NCBI GenBank assembly: GCA_024400495.1
Contig: JAKSMR010000026.1
Coordinates: 1-35,051 of the forward strand
DNA from: Bacteroidales bacterium
GTDB lineage: Bacteria; Bacteroidota; Bacteroidia; Bacteroidales; P3
Direction of reading: 5' to 3'
Length of the DNA stretch: 35,051 nucleotides
Positions 1 to 8,498 of this stretch are shown piece after piece. The notes under the pieces are model-generated. The model saw only the letters and a program-made list of their open reading frames with translations. It did no database searches and was not told the DNA's origin. Positions within the stretch are counted from its first letter, which is position 1; every line of letters starts with the position of its first letter. Both the position numbers and the translations under genes were made by a program.

Positions 1-41
1 CAACTCTCGCCCATAATCAAAAATCGTCTGAAACTGAATTT

Positions 42-53
42 TTAGAGGTTACC
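42..53 (-). repeat. GGTNACCTCTAA repeat copy, upstream of the first gene
   Basis: On the minus strand this reads GGTAACCTCTAA followed by AAATTC, close to the consensus of a repeat family seen at seven other places in the window. It ends about 12 bases before the first start codon. The window edge prevents seeing whether an inverted partner lies further upstream, as it does at two other sites. Confidence 0.6.
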
Positions 54-64
54 TAAACGACTGT

Positions 65-529
65 ATGATGAAACACTTGATATTGACGCTGTTGCTCCTC
101 TGCTCCTGTGCGACTTTCGCCCAGCAGTATAACGCTTCGCTCTTCGGCGTCAAGAGCGACGGAACGACCAACAACACCGGCTCCATCAATCGCGCGGTGG
201 CTTACATTAGCGACAACGGGGGAGGGGAGCTGCATTTCTATGTGGGCCGCTACCTTACGGGTACTATAGAGATAAAAGAGAATGTGAAGATTGTCTTGCA
301 CGAAGGGGCTGTAATCCTTGGCAGTACCAATCCCTACGACTATCCTCAGGCTTCTTTGCTCTATTCCCAAAAGGAAAACCGAATAGAAGGCACGGGTGTG
401 ATAGATACGCAACAGGAGGAGTTGAAGAAGAACTTCGCCGATCAGCTAAAGAAAGGCTTCGCTCGGGGGCCGCTGCCCACTCCCCTGAGCGGCACAATTA
501 CAACAGATTCAACCATAATAATAAAATAG
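65..529 (+). CDS. Short secreted pectate-lyase-like / GH28-like N-terminal protein
   Basis: A 154-residue protein with a clear signal peptide (about residues 1-19, ending CATFAQQ). The mature N-terminus, YNASLFGVKSDGTTNN, is the opening of right-handed beta-helix pectin-active enzymes (Pectate_lyase_3/GH28). The LTGTIEIKENVKI and EGTGVIDTQ stretches fit early beta-helix coils. Family enzymes usually run to 400 residues or more, so the catalytic coils are absent. This is either a natural short variant or a gene that lost its 3' part. It stops one base before the GH92 start codon, so the two are probably co-transcribed. Activity as a polygalacturonase is unlikely at this length; a glycan-binding or vestigial role is inferred. 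Confidence 0.75.
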   Translation: MMKHLILTLLLLCSCATFAQQYNASLFGVKSDGTTNNTGSINRAVAYISDNGGGELHFYVGRYLTGTIEIKENVKIVLHEGAVILGSTNPYDYPQASLLYSQKENRIEGTGVIDTQQEELKKNFADQLKKGFARGPLPTPLSGTITTDSTIIIK

Positions 530-530
530 A

Positions 531-2999
531 ATGAAAAGACTGGTTCTCTCCCTTGTGGCACTTTGTCTCTCTTTGAGCGTTGTAGCCCAGAGCAACAAAA
601 TGCAGTATGTCAATCCCTTTATAGGTACCAATGGCATGGGTCATACATTCCCCGGAGCCTGTTACCCTTATGGCTCTGTACAATTGAGCCCCGATACCGA
701 TACCATTCCCCACAACGTGAATGGTGTCTATCAGCCCCGAGCCTATGATTATTGTGCAGGCTATCAGTATAGAGACAACACGATTGTCGGTTTCAGCCAC
801 ACCCATTTCAGCGGAACAGGCCATAGTGACTTGGGTGATTTCCTCATTATGCCCTATAGCGGCGCGACGAAGCTCAACCCCGGCACCAAGGAGGACCCCG
901 ACGGGGGCTACCGTCAGCGTTTCCGCCACGAAACCGAAGTGGCCCGCCCGGGATACTATGCCGTTACGCTCGACGACGACAACATCCGCTGCGAGCTCAC
1001 CGCCACCCCCCACTGCGGCGTGCACCGCTACATCTTCCCCAAGGGGGCAGCACAAAAGATCGTCCTCGACCTCAACCACGGCATCTACAACTACGACGGC
1101 AAGACCCTCTGGGCACAATGCAACGTGACGCGATTCGGCATAGACCGCGGCGTGCCCGTGGTGAAGGGCTACCGCATCACCAACGGATGGAGTCGCACCA
1201 ACTACACCTATTTCGCCGTCACCTTCAACAAGGAGATCAAGCGCTACGGATGCCACGATTTCGGCCAGCAGGACTACAGAGGAGGCTGGGCCAAGTTTGA
1301 CACCGAGCACGACTTCCCCGAGATGGGCGGCCGCAAGCTGGTGACCTGGTTTGAGTTTGAGGACGACGGTAACGAAACGCTGGAGATCTTTGTAGGACTC
1401 TCGGCTACCAGCATGGAGGCTGCGTTCGGCAATCTGGTTGGCGACCAATGGCTCCAGGATAAGAACACAGGAAAAAAGGTTTTCCTGCACAACTTCGACA
1501 AACTGCTATCCAACACCGAGTCGGTATGGCGAGAGAGGCTCTCTGCCATTGAGTGCAATGGCTCCGCCGACCAGCAGGCTATGCTCTATACCTCGCTCTA
1601 CCACACCCTCATCAACCCTTCGCTCTATCAGGATGCCAAGGGCACCTATCGCGGAGTAGACCAGGAGATACACCAATCGTCCCAAGGGCGCACCAACTAT
1701 ACCGTATTCTCACTTTGGGACACCTACAGGGCCTTGCATCCGCTGCTGACCCTGCTCGACACCACGCTGGTGAAGGATGTCCTACAATCGTTCAGCAACC
1801 ACTTCTCGCAAAGTCCGCACCACATGCTGCCCGTTTGGAGCCATATGGGCAGCGAGAACTGGTGCATGGTGGGCTATCATGGGGTGTCGGTGCTGACGGA
1901 TGCACTACAGAAAGGACTCCTGGATGATTTGTTCTCTGCCGAAGCATTGCCTTCCATGGTGATCGCGTCTTCTAACTGCGACTACTACGGCAATACTGAC
2001 GCCTACAAGGAGCTGGGTTTCGTGCCTGTAGACAAGAACCGATCGGGCACCAGCATCACCCTCGAGAATGCCTATGAGGACTGGACCATCTATATGTGCA
2101 TGAAACAAATGGGCGAAGAGATCCATCGTCTCGCAAAGGAACAAAACACAGCCGATTGGGGAACCGAAGAAGCCGAGAGAATTGCCACAATGGAACAAGA
2201 ACCCTATCTCAATGCGGCAGAAATATACCTGAAGCGCGCCATGAGCTACCGCAACGTGTTCGATACCACCATTGGATTTGCCCGTGCCCGCTATTCCGAC
2301 AGCTCGTGGAAGCAGGACTACTCGCTCCTCTCCACCAGCGAATGGGGACTGGTGGAAGGCAACGCCTGGAACTATTCCTTCTATGTGCCTCACGATGTGA
2401 ACGGACTGATGCGTCTGATGGGTGGCGAGAAGCGCTTTGTGGAAAAGCTCGACACACTCTTCACGATGCATGTGCCCGATGAGTTCTTTGCTGAGACGGA
2501 GGATGTGACCCGAGAGGGTATGTTAGGTGGCTATGTACAAGGTAATGAACCTAGCCATCATATCCCTTATCTCTATATGTGGACCAGTCAGCCTTGGAAG
2601 ACGCAATACTGGGTGCGCGAGATCATGAACAAGATGTATCGCAACCATATCGACGGCCTCTGCGGCAACGACGACTGCGGACAGATGAGCGCCTGGTACA
2701 TCTTCTCGGCTATGGGCTTCTATCCTGTATGCCCGGGCAGCGGCGAATATGTGATAGGGGCTCCCTATATGCCTTATATGAAGGTGCGCCTGGCTAACGG
2801 CAAGAGCCTCGAGATCAAAGCTCCCAAGGTGAGCGACAAGAACCGCTACATCCAGAGCGTCAGGCTGAACGGCAAGCCTCACCGCAGGACTTTCTTCACC
2901 CACAAGGAGATCATGGAAGGCGCCGTTGTGGAGTTTGAGATGGGCTCCAAGCCGAACAGGAAGTGGTTTGAAGAGAAGCCTTATTCGATGGGGCGCTAG
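531..2999 (+). CDS. GH92 family alpha-mannosidase, secreted
   Basis: An 822-residue protein with a signal peptide (about 1-19, ending LSVVAQ) and the GH92 layout: an N-terminal beta-sandwich (about 25-280) opening with YVNPFIGTNGMGHTFPGA, then an (alpha/alpha)6 catalytic domain. Family landmarks in order are FSLWDTYRALHPLLT, the YEDWTI segment, VEGNAWNYSFYVPHD (containing a conserved Glu) and GNDDCGQMSAWYIFSAMGFYP near the end. GH92 enzymes are calcium-dependent exo-alpha-mannosidases acting on host N-glycans or yeast mannan; the linkage preference cannot be read from sequence. Length matches the family and all core motifs are present, so it should be functional. It follows the preceding short secreted gene after one base and faces the GH106-type gene, which together suggest a small glycan-foraging locus. 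No SusC/SusD pair is visible in the window. Confidence 0.92.
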   Translation: MKRLVLSLVALCLSLSVVAQSNKMQYVNPFIGTNGMGHTFPGACYPYGSVQLSPDTDTIPHNVNGVYQPRAYDYCAGYQYRDNTIVGFSHTHFSGTGHSDLGDFLIMPYSGATKLNPGTKEDPDGGYRQRFRHETEVARPGYYAVTLDDDNIRCELTATPHCGVHRYIFPKGAAQKIVLDLNHGIYNYDGKTLWAQCNVTRFGIDRGVPVVKGYRITNGWSRTNYTYFAVTFNKEIKRYGCHDFGQQDYRGGWAKFDTEHDFPEMGGRKLVTWFEFEDDGNETLEIFVGLSATSMEAAFGNLVGDQWLQDKNTGKKVFLHNFDKLLSNTESVWRERLSAIECNGSADQQAMLYTSLYHTLINPSLYQDAKGTYRGVDQEIHQSSQGRTNYTVFSLWDTYRALHPLLTLLDTTLVKDVLQSFSNHFSQSPHHMLPVWSHMGSENWCMVGYHGVSVLTDALQKGLLDDLFSAEALPSMVIASSNCDYYGNTDAYKELGFVPVDKNRSGTSITLENAYEDWTIYMCMKQMGEEIHRLAKEQNTADWGTEEAERIATMEQEPYLNAAEIYLKRAMSYRNVFDTTIGFARARYSDSSWKQDYSLLSTSEWGLVEGNAWNYSFYVPHDVNGLMRLMGGEKRFVEKLDTLFTMHVPDEFFAETEDVTREGMLGGYVQGNEPSHHIPYLYMWTSQPWKTQYWVREIMNKMYRNHIDGLCGNDDCGQMSAWYIFSAMGFYPVCPGSGEYVIGAPYMPYMKVRLANGKSLEIKAPKVSDKNRYIQSVRLNGKPHRRTFFTHKEIMEGAVVEFEMGSKPNRKWFEEKPYSMGR

Positions 3000-3078
3000 C
3001 TCTTTTTTTTTCTGCAGAGAGACGTGTCGAAAGATAGGTCTGGTGGCACCGGAAGAGAGGTCTATGGGTGCCGAGAAA

Positions 3079-5829
3079 TCACTCTGGCGGAGTTTTCGAC
3101 AGCAGCGTCGCGGGGCCGAGGAGCCCTTGCGGGTAGAAGGGCTGCTGCTTGCGTCCGGTGAACCACTTCATCACTGCCGGGTTGTCGGTCATGCTCTGAA
3201 GCGAGTTGCCGAGCGTGGTGGTTATGCGCACCTCGAGGCTGTTCTTCCTGACGCGATGCAGATAGGGCTTGATGTGGAAGAGGCGGTCTCCATACCATCT
3301 CTTTCCCACGAGCGTGCCGTTGACCCACACCTCGCAGACGCCTTCGACATGTCCGAGATCCAGCAGGTCGAAGTGGTTACCCCTGGGGAGCTGCCTGCGG
3401 TAGATGGCCGTTCCGCCGAAGTCGTTGGGCAGGGGCTCGAGGGTGTCCATATGGAGGCGCTTCCCGCCGAGGGTGACGTCCCAGTCGCGGGAGAGGTCGG
3501 GGTGGCTTTGGGCAAAGAGGACGGGCTTATGCGAATGGGGGTGCTCAGCCGTGATGGTGTCGTTGCCGAAGCAGAGGAGCAGCGATTGGCTGGGGGCGAG
3601 GGACAGGGCGCCGTCCCGCAGGTCGAAAGGCGTCACAGCTCCACTTTCTGCATCCCACAGGGTGGCCTCGCTCTCCTGGAGCGGCTTGCTTGCAGAGAAC
3701 AGGATGTGCTGGCTCTCGCTGCGGCTGCTGTTGGTGAAGAACACGAACAGCCTCCCGAGGCTGTCGGTGCGCTGTGTCTGCATCACATAAGGGCTGGGGG
3801 TGGTGATGGTCAGCTGACGGGGGAGGCAGAGCGAGTCCTGAAGCTTGGAATACCAGTTGAGGAAGTCCCGATCGTCGGGGGTGTGGACGATGGTGCCGAT
3901 GGTGTGCCCGCTGCAGAGGGTGGGTCTCCGGTCGAGGAAGAGCAGCGTCCCCGTGTAGCGCTTCAGCGCCTCTGCCGTCGGGGCGCCGATGCGTTCGACG
4001 CAGGGGAGGATCACCGCCTTGAAGTGGTCGAGGTGTTGGATGAGGCGCTCTTCGTCGGCATAGACGGCAGCGCCTCCGCATTTGCTGATGGCCTCCCAGA
4101 GCAGCGGGAGGTAGCGGGGCTGCATCCGGTTGGGGAACGGCTCGGTCTGTACGCCATAGAGGCTCCACAGGTCGCGGGTGGGGACGAGGATGGCGATGTC
4201 GGCATGGGGGTCGGTGCTGGTCATCACGGCAGAGAGGCGGGCCTTATACTCGTTGAGCAGATGGAAGTGGGGCCACCAGGTGTTGCGCTCGCTCAGGTAG
4301 TTGCCGTAGGTGATCCACCCGGGGAAGGGGACTTCGTTGTTGGGGGAATAGTTGAACCCGTGCCATACGCTATGGGTGACGCCGCTCTGGATGCTCATGT
4401 CGGAGCCCATCTTCAGGTCTTCCAGCGATGCGTTGAAGACGTTGTAGGTGTTGGTCATCTCCTCGCAGGAGACCTCTCGGCATGTGCCGGGGTGGTCGAG
4501 ATTCTTGAAATAGGCGGCGGAGGAGACATATTTGTTGATCATGGTGTAGGTGCGTCCGCGCTGGGTGTTGTCGTCGGGCATCTCGTAGCCGGGACGGTGG
4601 CGCAGGTAGTTGGTGGTCCAGCTCTCGCACTCGGGGATGTCCATCAGCAGGCTGGTGCTGAAGGGGTCGAAACCGCGTCCATAGGCTTGTGCGCGGCTCT
4701 TCACCCCCAGGCTCTCGCACCAGAGGGCGAAATGCCGGGTGAAGCTCTCCTCCAGCAGCTGGGCCTTGAAGCGCTCGTAGTCGTAGCGCACACGCTCCAG
4801 CTCTTTTTGGAAGGCGTCGCTCTTGGGGGCTCCGTAGTGGTAGTCGGTGACATCGCCCAAACGTCCCACTTTGTAGAGCAGGAAAGGGAGATAGGCGGTG
4901 ATGCTGTAGCCGTACTGCTCGAAGAACTTCTCTGCGAAGTCTTTGTTCCAGTTGCTGCCTTCCAGCTCCATAGAGTCGGTGAACATAGCGCGCAGATGGT
5001 CCTTCAACGGACCGATGCGTTGCTCTATCCGTCGGCTCATATTGTAGAGGTAGCCGTCTACCGCCTCTGCGTCCATGTGGTCGAGGATGGGGCCGGAGGC
5101 TCCGGGAGCCCCTTCGATGACGGAGGCGAAGGAGCTGTATTGCACCAATGCGTAGAGATAGTGGCTGCCGGCAGGGATGACGACGGCTCCGTCGGCGATG
5201 GGGAGCAGCCGTGTGCTTTCGAGCGAGGTTATCGTGTCGGGGGTAAGCAGCAGGGAGACGATCCGGTAGCTGCGGTCGGGGTTGGGGACGGTGACCTGAG
5301 GGTCTACGGCCTTGGCGATGGAGTCGAGGCTGACGGTTATCGTTTGTGGACCGCATACCTTCTGGCTGTAGACCAGCATCACCTGAGCCCTCTGCTCCAT
5401 GGGGAGCCACTCGCCTCCATAGGGCCATCCGGAACCCACGATGAGGTCGACTTTCATACCGAGGCTCTGGGCTTTGTCGCAGGCTATCTTCAGCATATCG
5501 ATCCACTCATCGCTCAACCACGTGAGGCTGCGCTTCCCCAGCGAGTCGGCAAAGGGAGGGAAGCAGACGGGGTTGATCTCCACGCCTCCTATCTTGGCCT
5601 CGTGCAGGAGGGTGAGCTCGCGACAGATCTCTGCGGAGTCGACTTTGTTGCCGTTCCACCACCAGCGCACGAAAGGATAGCACTCCTGCGGGGGATTGGC
5701 GAAACGCTGACGGAGGGGGTCGGAGGAGCGTCCTGTGCCATCAGGAAGGGGAGAGGACGTGGGGCTGTTTTGTGCGTGGACGCAGAACGTCAGCGGGAGA
5801 AGGAGAAGGAGTATGCGGAATGTTTTCAT
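3079..5829 (-). CDS. GH106-type alpha-L-rhamnosidase-like glycosidase, secreted
   Basis: A 916-residue protein with a signal peptide (about 1-19, ending FCVHAQ). The mature N-terminus carries PPQECYPFVRWWWNGNKVD followed by a (beta/alpha)8 opening strand (KIGGVEINPV), typical of GH106-like proteins of Bacteroidetes. Further landmarks include VGSGWPYGGEWLP and the central SYCEEMTN-like region (here SCEEMTNTYN). The C-terminal 110 residues form a galactose-binding-like beta-sandwich (YRRQLPRGNHFDLLDLGHVEG, then VWVNGTLVGKRW). GH106 members remove alpha-L-rhamnose from plant pectins or arabinogalactan. It is convergent with the GH92 gene, with 79 bases between stop codons. The leader contains an imperfect GGTNACCTCTAA hairpin. 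Substrate is inferred from family only. Confidence 0.85.
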   Translation of the reverse strand: MKTFRILLLLLPLTFCVHAQNSPTSSPLPDGTGRSSDPLRQRFANPPQECYPFVRWWWNGNKVDSAEICRELTLLHEAKIGGVEINPVCFPPFADSLGKRSLTWLSDEWIDMLKIACDKAQSLGMKVDLIVGSGWPYGGEWLPMEQRAQVMLVYSQKVCGPQTITVSLDSIAKAVDPQVTVPNPDRSYRIVSLLLTPDTITSLESTRLLPIADGAVVIPAGSHYLYALVQYSSFASVIEGAPGASGPILDHMDAEAVDGYLYNMSRRIEQRIGPLKDHLRAMFTDSMELEGSNWNKDFAEKFFEQYGYSITAYLPFLLYKVGRLGDVTDYHYGAPKSDAFQKELERVRYDYERFKAQLLEESFTRHFALWCESLGVKSRAQAYGRGFDPFSTSLLMDIPECESWTTNYLRHRPGYEMPDDNTQRGRTYTMINKYVSSAAYFKNLDHPGTCREVSCEEMTNTYNVFNASLEDLKMGSDMSIQSGVTHSVWHGFNYSPNNEVPFPGWITYGNYLSERNTWWPHFHLLNEYKARLSAVMTSTDPHADIAILVPTRDLWSLYGVQTEPFPNRMQPRYLPLLWEAISKCGGAAVYADEERLIQHLDHFKAVILPCVERIGAPTAEALKRYTGTLLFLDRRPTLCSGHTIGTIVHTPDDRDFLNWYSKLQDSLCLPRQLTITTPSPYVMQTQRTDSLGRLFVFFTNSSRSESQHILFSASKPLQESEATLWDAESGAVTPFDLRDGALSLAPSQSLLLCFGNDTITAEHPHSHKPVLFAQSHPDLSRDWDVTLGGKRLHMDTLEPLPNDFGGTAIYRRQLPRGNHFDLLDLGHVEGVCEVWVNGTLVGKRWYGDRLFHIKPYLHRVRKNSLEVRITTTLGNSLQSMTDNPAVMKWFTGRKQQPFYPQGLLGPATLLSKTPPE

Positions 5830-5857
5830 CGGGCGGGCTGCAGGATCGTTTTTGGTG

Positions 5858-5900
5858 TGTGACCTCTAATGGTGCTCTGTTCTCTGATTTATAGAGGTGG
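5858..5900. repeat. Imperfect hairpin of GGTNACCTCTAA repeats in the GH106 leader
   Basis: TGTGACCTCTAA at the left and a TATAGAGGTGGC partner at the right form an inverted pair with a loop of about 20 bases, 30-70 bases upstream of the GH106-type start codon. It belongs to the same family as the sharper copies at 24288-24332 and 24619-24940. The rest of the 5830-6105 gap shows no gene. Confidence 0.55.
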
Positions 5901-6105
5901 CTTTTCGTGAATCCGGACTTCCGACAGGCGTTTTTTTTTCGATGAGGGAGAGCGTGGGATTCTTTGTGAATTATAACGGAGAAAGTGTCCGAATATTGTC
6001 TTATGGCATTGGGAGAACGGCGCTTTTTGACGGAAAAACATCAAGAAACATAGCGTGTTAGGTGTCGGGACGAAAATTTTTTTTCACCATAAGCAAAAAA
6101 AGTTG

Positions 6106-6113
6106 TACTTTTG
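6106..6113 (+). promoter_or_regulatory. Bacteroidetes -7 box (TACTTTTG) for tRNA-Val
   Basis: TACTTTTG fits the TAnnTTTG -7 consensus of Bacteroidetes and ends 21 bases before the tRNA. About 20 bases further upstream there is only a TTTC/TTTT stretch in place of the TTTG -33 box. This predicts transcription starting around 6118-6120. Confidence 0.65.
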
Positions 6114-6134
6114 CAAACGATTTGAGAGAAAAAC

Positions 6135-6209
6135 GGTCTGTTAGCTCAGTTGGTTTAGAGCGCTTCCTTCACACGGAAGAGGTCGACAGTTCGAATCTGC
6201 CACAGACCA
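6135..6209 (+). tRNA. tRNA-Val (anticodon CAC)
   Basis: A full cloverleaf can be drawn. The acceptor arms GGTCTGT and ACAGACC pair perfectly. The anticodon stem CTTCC/GGAAG encloses the loop TTCACAC, giving anticodon CAC, and the T-loop is TTCGAAT. CCA is not encoded. The second base pair of the T stem (GACAG against CTGCC) is an A-C mismatch. A rho-independent terminator follows directly. Confidence 0.93.
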
Positions 6210-6217
6210 CCCTGTTT

Positions 6218-6247
6218 GCCCGACACCTCCCTGTCGGGCTTTTTTTT
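6218..6247 (+). terminator. Rho-independent terminator after tRNA-Val
   Basis: GCCCGACA and TGTCGGGC form a perfect 8-bp stem around a 6-base loop and are followed by eight consecutive T residues. Confidence 0.9.
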
Positions 6248-6356
6248 GTTTCAGGGAGGCCTGCTTCCTCTTTGGGGGCTCGTTCCCAACAGCGATATCA
6301 ACAAAGGGTGTGTTATAACTTTCGCGCGAGTGTGGCTGCGGGAACATTATTCTTTG

Positions 6357-6364
6357 TATCTTTG
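6357..6364 (+). promoter_or_regulatory. -7 box (TATCTTTG) for the EnvC-like gene
   Basis: TATCTTTG matches the Bacteroidetes -7 consensus. It implies a start of transcription near 6369, downstream of the first possible TTG start (6367), which supports the ATG at 6397 as the true start. No good TTTG -33 box is visible at the usual distance. Confidence 0.6.
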
Positions 6365-6396
6365 CTTTGTTGAATATTCTATACCGAAATAAGATA

Positions 6397-7638
6397 ATGC
6401 ACTGTAGTAAAAGAAGATATGTCCTTTCGGCGCTGCTCGTTGCGCTGCTCGTTTTGAGTGGTGGCGCTGCTTCGGCGCAGAACAAGAGCCAGCTGGAGAA
6501 GCAGAAGACACAGCTGGAGGCTGAAATCAAGAAGCTCAACAACGAGCTTTCGAAGGCAAAGAAGAACACCAAGCTGTCGCAGACGCAGCTCAACGCTCTC
6601 AACAAAAAGATCAGCGAGCGCACCAAGCTCATCGACAACATCAACGGCCAGATGTCGATCCTCAACCAGCAGATAGGCCAGACGACGGACAGCATCCGTT
6701 CGATGCGCCACCATATCGACAGCCTCAAGGTGGAGTATGCCAAAGTGATCAGGGTGCTCTATAAGGAGCACGACAATATGGACAAGATGGCGCTGCTCTT
6801 CGACACCCCGAGCTACAACAAAGCTTTTCTTCGTGTGAAATATTTCACAGAATACAGCCGCTATCGCCGCCATCAGGAGCGTGTGATCCATCAACGTGAG
6901 GAGGAACTCAACACTATCAACATGCAGCTGATGCGCCAGAAGGACGAGAAGAACTCGCTGCTGGCTCAGGAGAAGAAGAACAAGGAGCAGCTCACCAAAG
7001 AGCAGCGGCAGCAGCAGCAGTCGGTGAACGCTTCTCGTGCAAAGGAGAAGAACCTCACGGCCCAGCTGAGCAAGAAGGAAAAGCAGAAGCGCGAGCTCGA
7101 CAGCAAGATCAAGAAACTTATCGCCGAGGAGGTGGCTAAGGCCAACAAGAACAGCGGCTCGAAGGGTAACCGTACCGGTACGGCGACACCATCGTCGTCG
7201 GCTTCGTCGTCGCCCTCTCCTGCTGTCGCCGCCGCCTCTACCGAGTTCTCGGGCAACAAAGGTGTGCTCCCTTGGCCGGTGGCATACAAGAGTGTGCTGC
7301 GTGAGTTTGGCCGCTATACCCATGCCTCGGGTGGAGAGAATGTGAACAATGGTATCGACCTTGCTACCGCTTCGGGCGCAACGGTGAGCTGCGTGTTCAA
7401 AGGTCAGGTGACCCGTGTGTTCACTTGTCCCAATGGCGCCCAGGGCGTGATCGTGCGCCATGGTGAATTTATGACCGTATACGCTAACCTGGCTTCGGTG
7501 AAGGTGGCACAAGGGGCAAACGTTACCGCTAAGCAGGCGCTCGGTACTGTGGCCAACGGTGAGAACGGACAGGGTGAGATGAGCTTCCAGATCTGGAAGG
7601 GCACCACCCCACAGAATCCTCGCAGCTGGCTGAGATAA
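6397..7638 (+). CDS. EnvC-like murein hydrolase activator (coiled coil plus degenerate LytM domain)
   Basis: Using the ATG at 6397 gives 413 residues starting with a signal peptide (MHCSKRRYVLSALLVALLVL, cleaved near GGAASAQ). A long Lys/Glu/Gln-rich coiled coil covers about residues 25-245, then a Ser/Ala/Pro linker, then a C-terminal LytM/M23 domain (about 285-413). The zinc ligands of active M23 peptidases are not intact: the usual HxGxD motif reads NNGID, and the late HxH region reads FQIW. As with EnvC, this points to an activator of cell-wall amidases in septal splitting rather than a peptidase. It is periplasmic, transcribed alone, and ends in a strong terminator. Confidence 0.87.
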   Translation: MHCSKRRYVLSALLVALLVLSGGAASAQNKSQLEKQKTQLEAEIKKLNNELSKAKKNTKLSQTQLNALNKKISERTKLIDNINGQMSILNQQIGQTTDSIRSMRHHIDSLKVEYAKVIRVLYKEHDNMDKMALLFDTPSYNKAFLRVKYFTEYSRYRRHQERVIHQREEELNTINMQLMRQKDEKNSLLAQEKKNKEQLTKEQRQQQQSVNASRAKEKNLTAQLSKKEKQKRELDSKIKKLIAEEVAKANKNSGSKGNRTGTATPSSSASSSPSPAVAAASTEFSGNKGVLPWPVAYKSVLREFGRYTHASGGENVNNGIDLATASGATVSCVFKGQVTRVFTCPNGAQGVIVRHGEFMTVYANLASVKVAQGANVTAKQALGTVANGENGQGEMSFQIWKGTTPQNPRSWLR

Positions 7639-7664
7639 GTGGAAGAACAAGATACGGAATAAAG

Positions 7665-7704
7665 AACGCGGAGTGTTGCTTGAACCTCCGCGTTTGTTTT
7701 TTTT
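7665..7704 (+). terminator. Rho-independent terminator after the EnvC-like gene
   Basis: AACGCGGAG and CTCCGCGTT form a perfect 9-bp stem with a 12-base loop, followed by G and then eight T residues. It separates this gene from the convergent lpxH-like gene. Confidence 0.88.
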
Positions 7705-7739
7705 GTCCCTTTGTGTTTTGTGGGTTGGATAGGTGATGG

Positions 7740-8489
7740 CTATCTGCTGTATTCGAGCAGCTGGAGTTCCATGCCGTCGAATCGCGCATAGGTGCGGCGG
7801 TCGATCCAGTTACCGACATTGATATAGCGGGCGCTGTTGCCGGAGGTGGAGTCGCTCAGCTCCATATCCAGAGGCAGGTGGCGGTGTCCGAAGACGAAAT
7901 AGTCGAAGGGGGATTCCTGCAGCTTTTTCTTGATGAAGATGACGATATCCTCGCGTTCGTCGCCGAGATAGACCTCATATTTTCTCCCGTGGCTGCGACG
8001 GCTGCTGTTGCTCCAGCGGAGGGCGATGGAGAAGCCGATCCAGGGGTGGAAGAAGGCGAAGAGCTTCTGGTTGAAACGGCAGCGGAACATGGTCTTGAGG
8101 AAGAGATAATGGCGGTCGGTCTTTCCGATGCCGTCGCCGTGGCCGATGAAGAACCGCTTGCCTCCAAGGTCGAGGGCTTCGGGGTCGGTGTGCATGATGA
8201 GCCCGATCTCTTTCTCCAGATAGTCGAACAGCCACATATCGTGGTTGCCGATGAAATAGTGGATCTCGATGCCTTTGTCGGCCATGAGTGCCAGCTGGCC
8301 CAGCAGTCGTACATGTCCACGAGGGACCACATGCTTGTAGGAGAACCAGAAATCGAACATGTCGCCCAGCAGGAAGAGCTTCTCGCAGTCGTCTTCGATA
8401 CTTTTGAGGAAGGCTACGAGGTCGCGCTCTCTTTCTGGCGAGTTGGCTCCGCTGCCCAGATGGCTGTCGGTGATGAAGTAGGTGCTCAT
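7740..8489 (-). CDS. lpxH: UDP-2,3-diacylglucosamine diphosphatase (LpxH-type)
   Basis: A 249-residue cytoplasmic metallophosphoesterase. The metal-binding motifs appear in order: TDSHLG (residues 7-12), GDMFDFW, GNHDMW, GHGDG and FGHRH. These are the LpxH/calcineurin-like landmarks, and the spacing and length suit LpxH. The enzyme hydrolyses UDP-2,3-diacylglucosamine to lipid X in lipid A synthesis. It lies 9 bases after the stop of the upstream lipoprotein gene and is probably the last gene of an aroC-lipoprotein-lpxH operon. Bacteroidetes also carry LpxH-related paralogues, so exact substrate is family-based inference. Confidence 0.88.
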   Translation of the reverse strand: MSTYFITDSHLGSGANSPERERDLVAFLKSIEDDCEKLFLLGDMFDFWFSYKHVVPRGHVRLLGQLALMADKGIEIHYFIGNHDMWLFDYLEKEIGLIMHTDPEALDLGGKRFFIGHGDGIGKTDRHYLFLKTMFRCRFNQKLFAFFHPWIGFSIALRWSNSSRRSHGRKYEVYLGDEREDIVIFIKKKLQESPFDYFVFGHRHLPLDMELSDSTSGNSARYINVGNWIDRRTYARFDGMELQLLEYSR

Positions 8490-8498
8490 GGACTCGTG

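Noticed and set aside
498-1490. 330-codon minus-strand frame inside the GH92 gene
   Set aside because: Antisense shadow of a well supported GH92 gene; low-complexity Val/Ala/Gly translation.
2926-5862. 978-codon plus-strand frame opposite the GH106-type gene
   Set aside because: It is antisense to a convincing glycosidase, its translation is Gly/Val/Glu-rich with no motifs, and such long antisense frames are expected opposite GC-rich third positions.
6379-7650. 423-codon minus-strand frame opposite the EnvC-like gene
   Set aside because: Mirror frame of the coiled coil; Leu/Arg-rich translation caused by AAG/CAG codons on the other strand.
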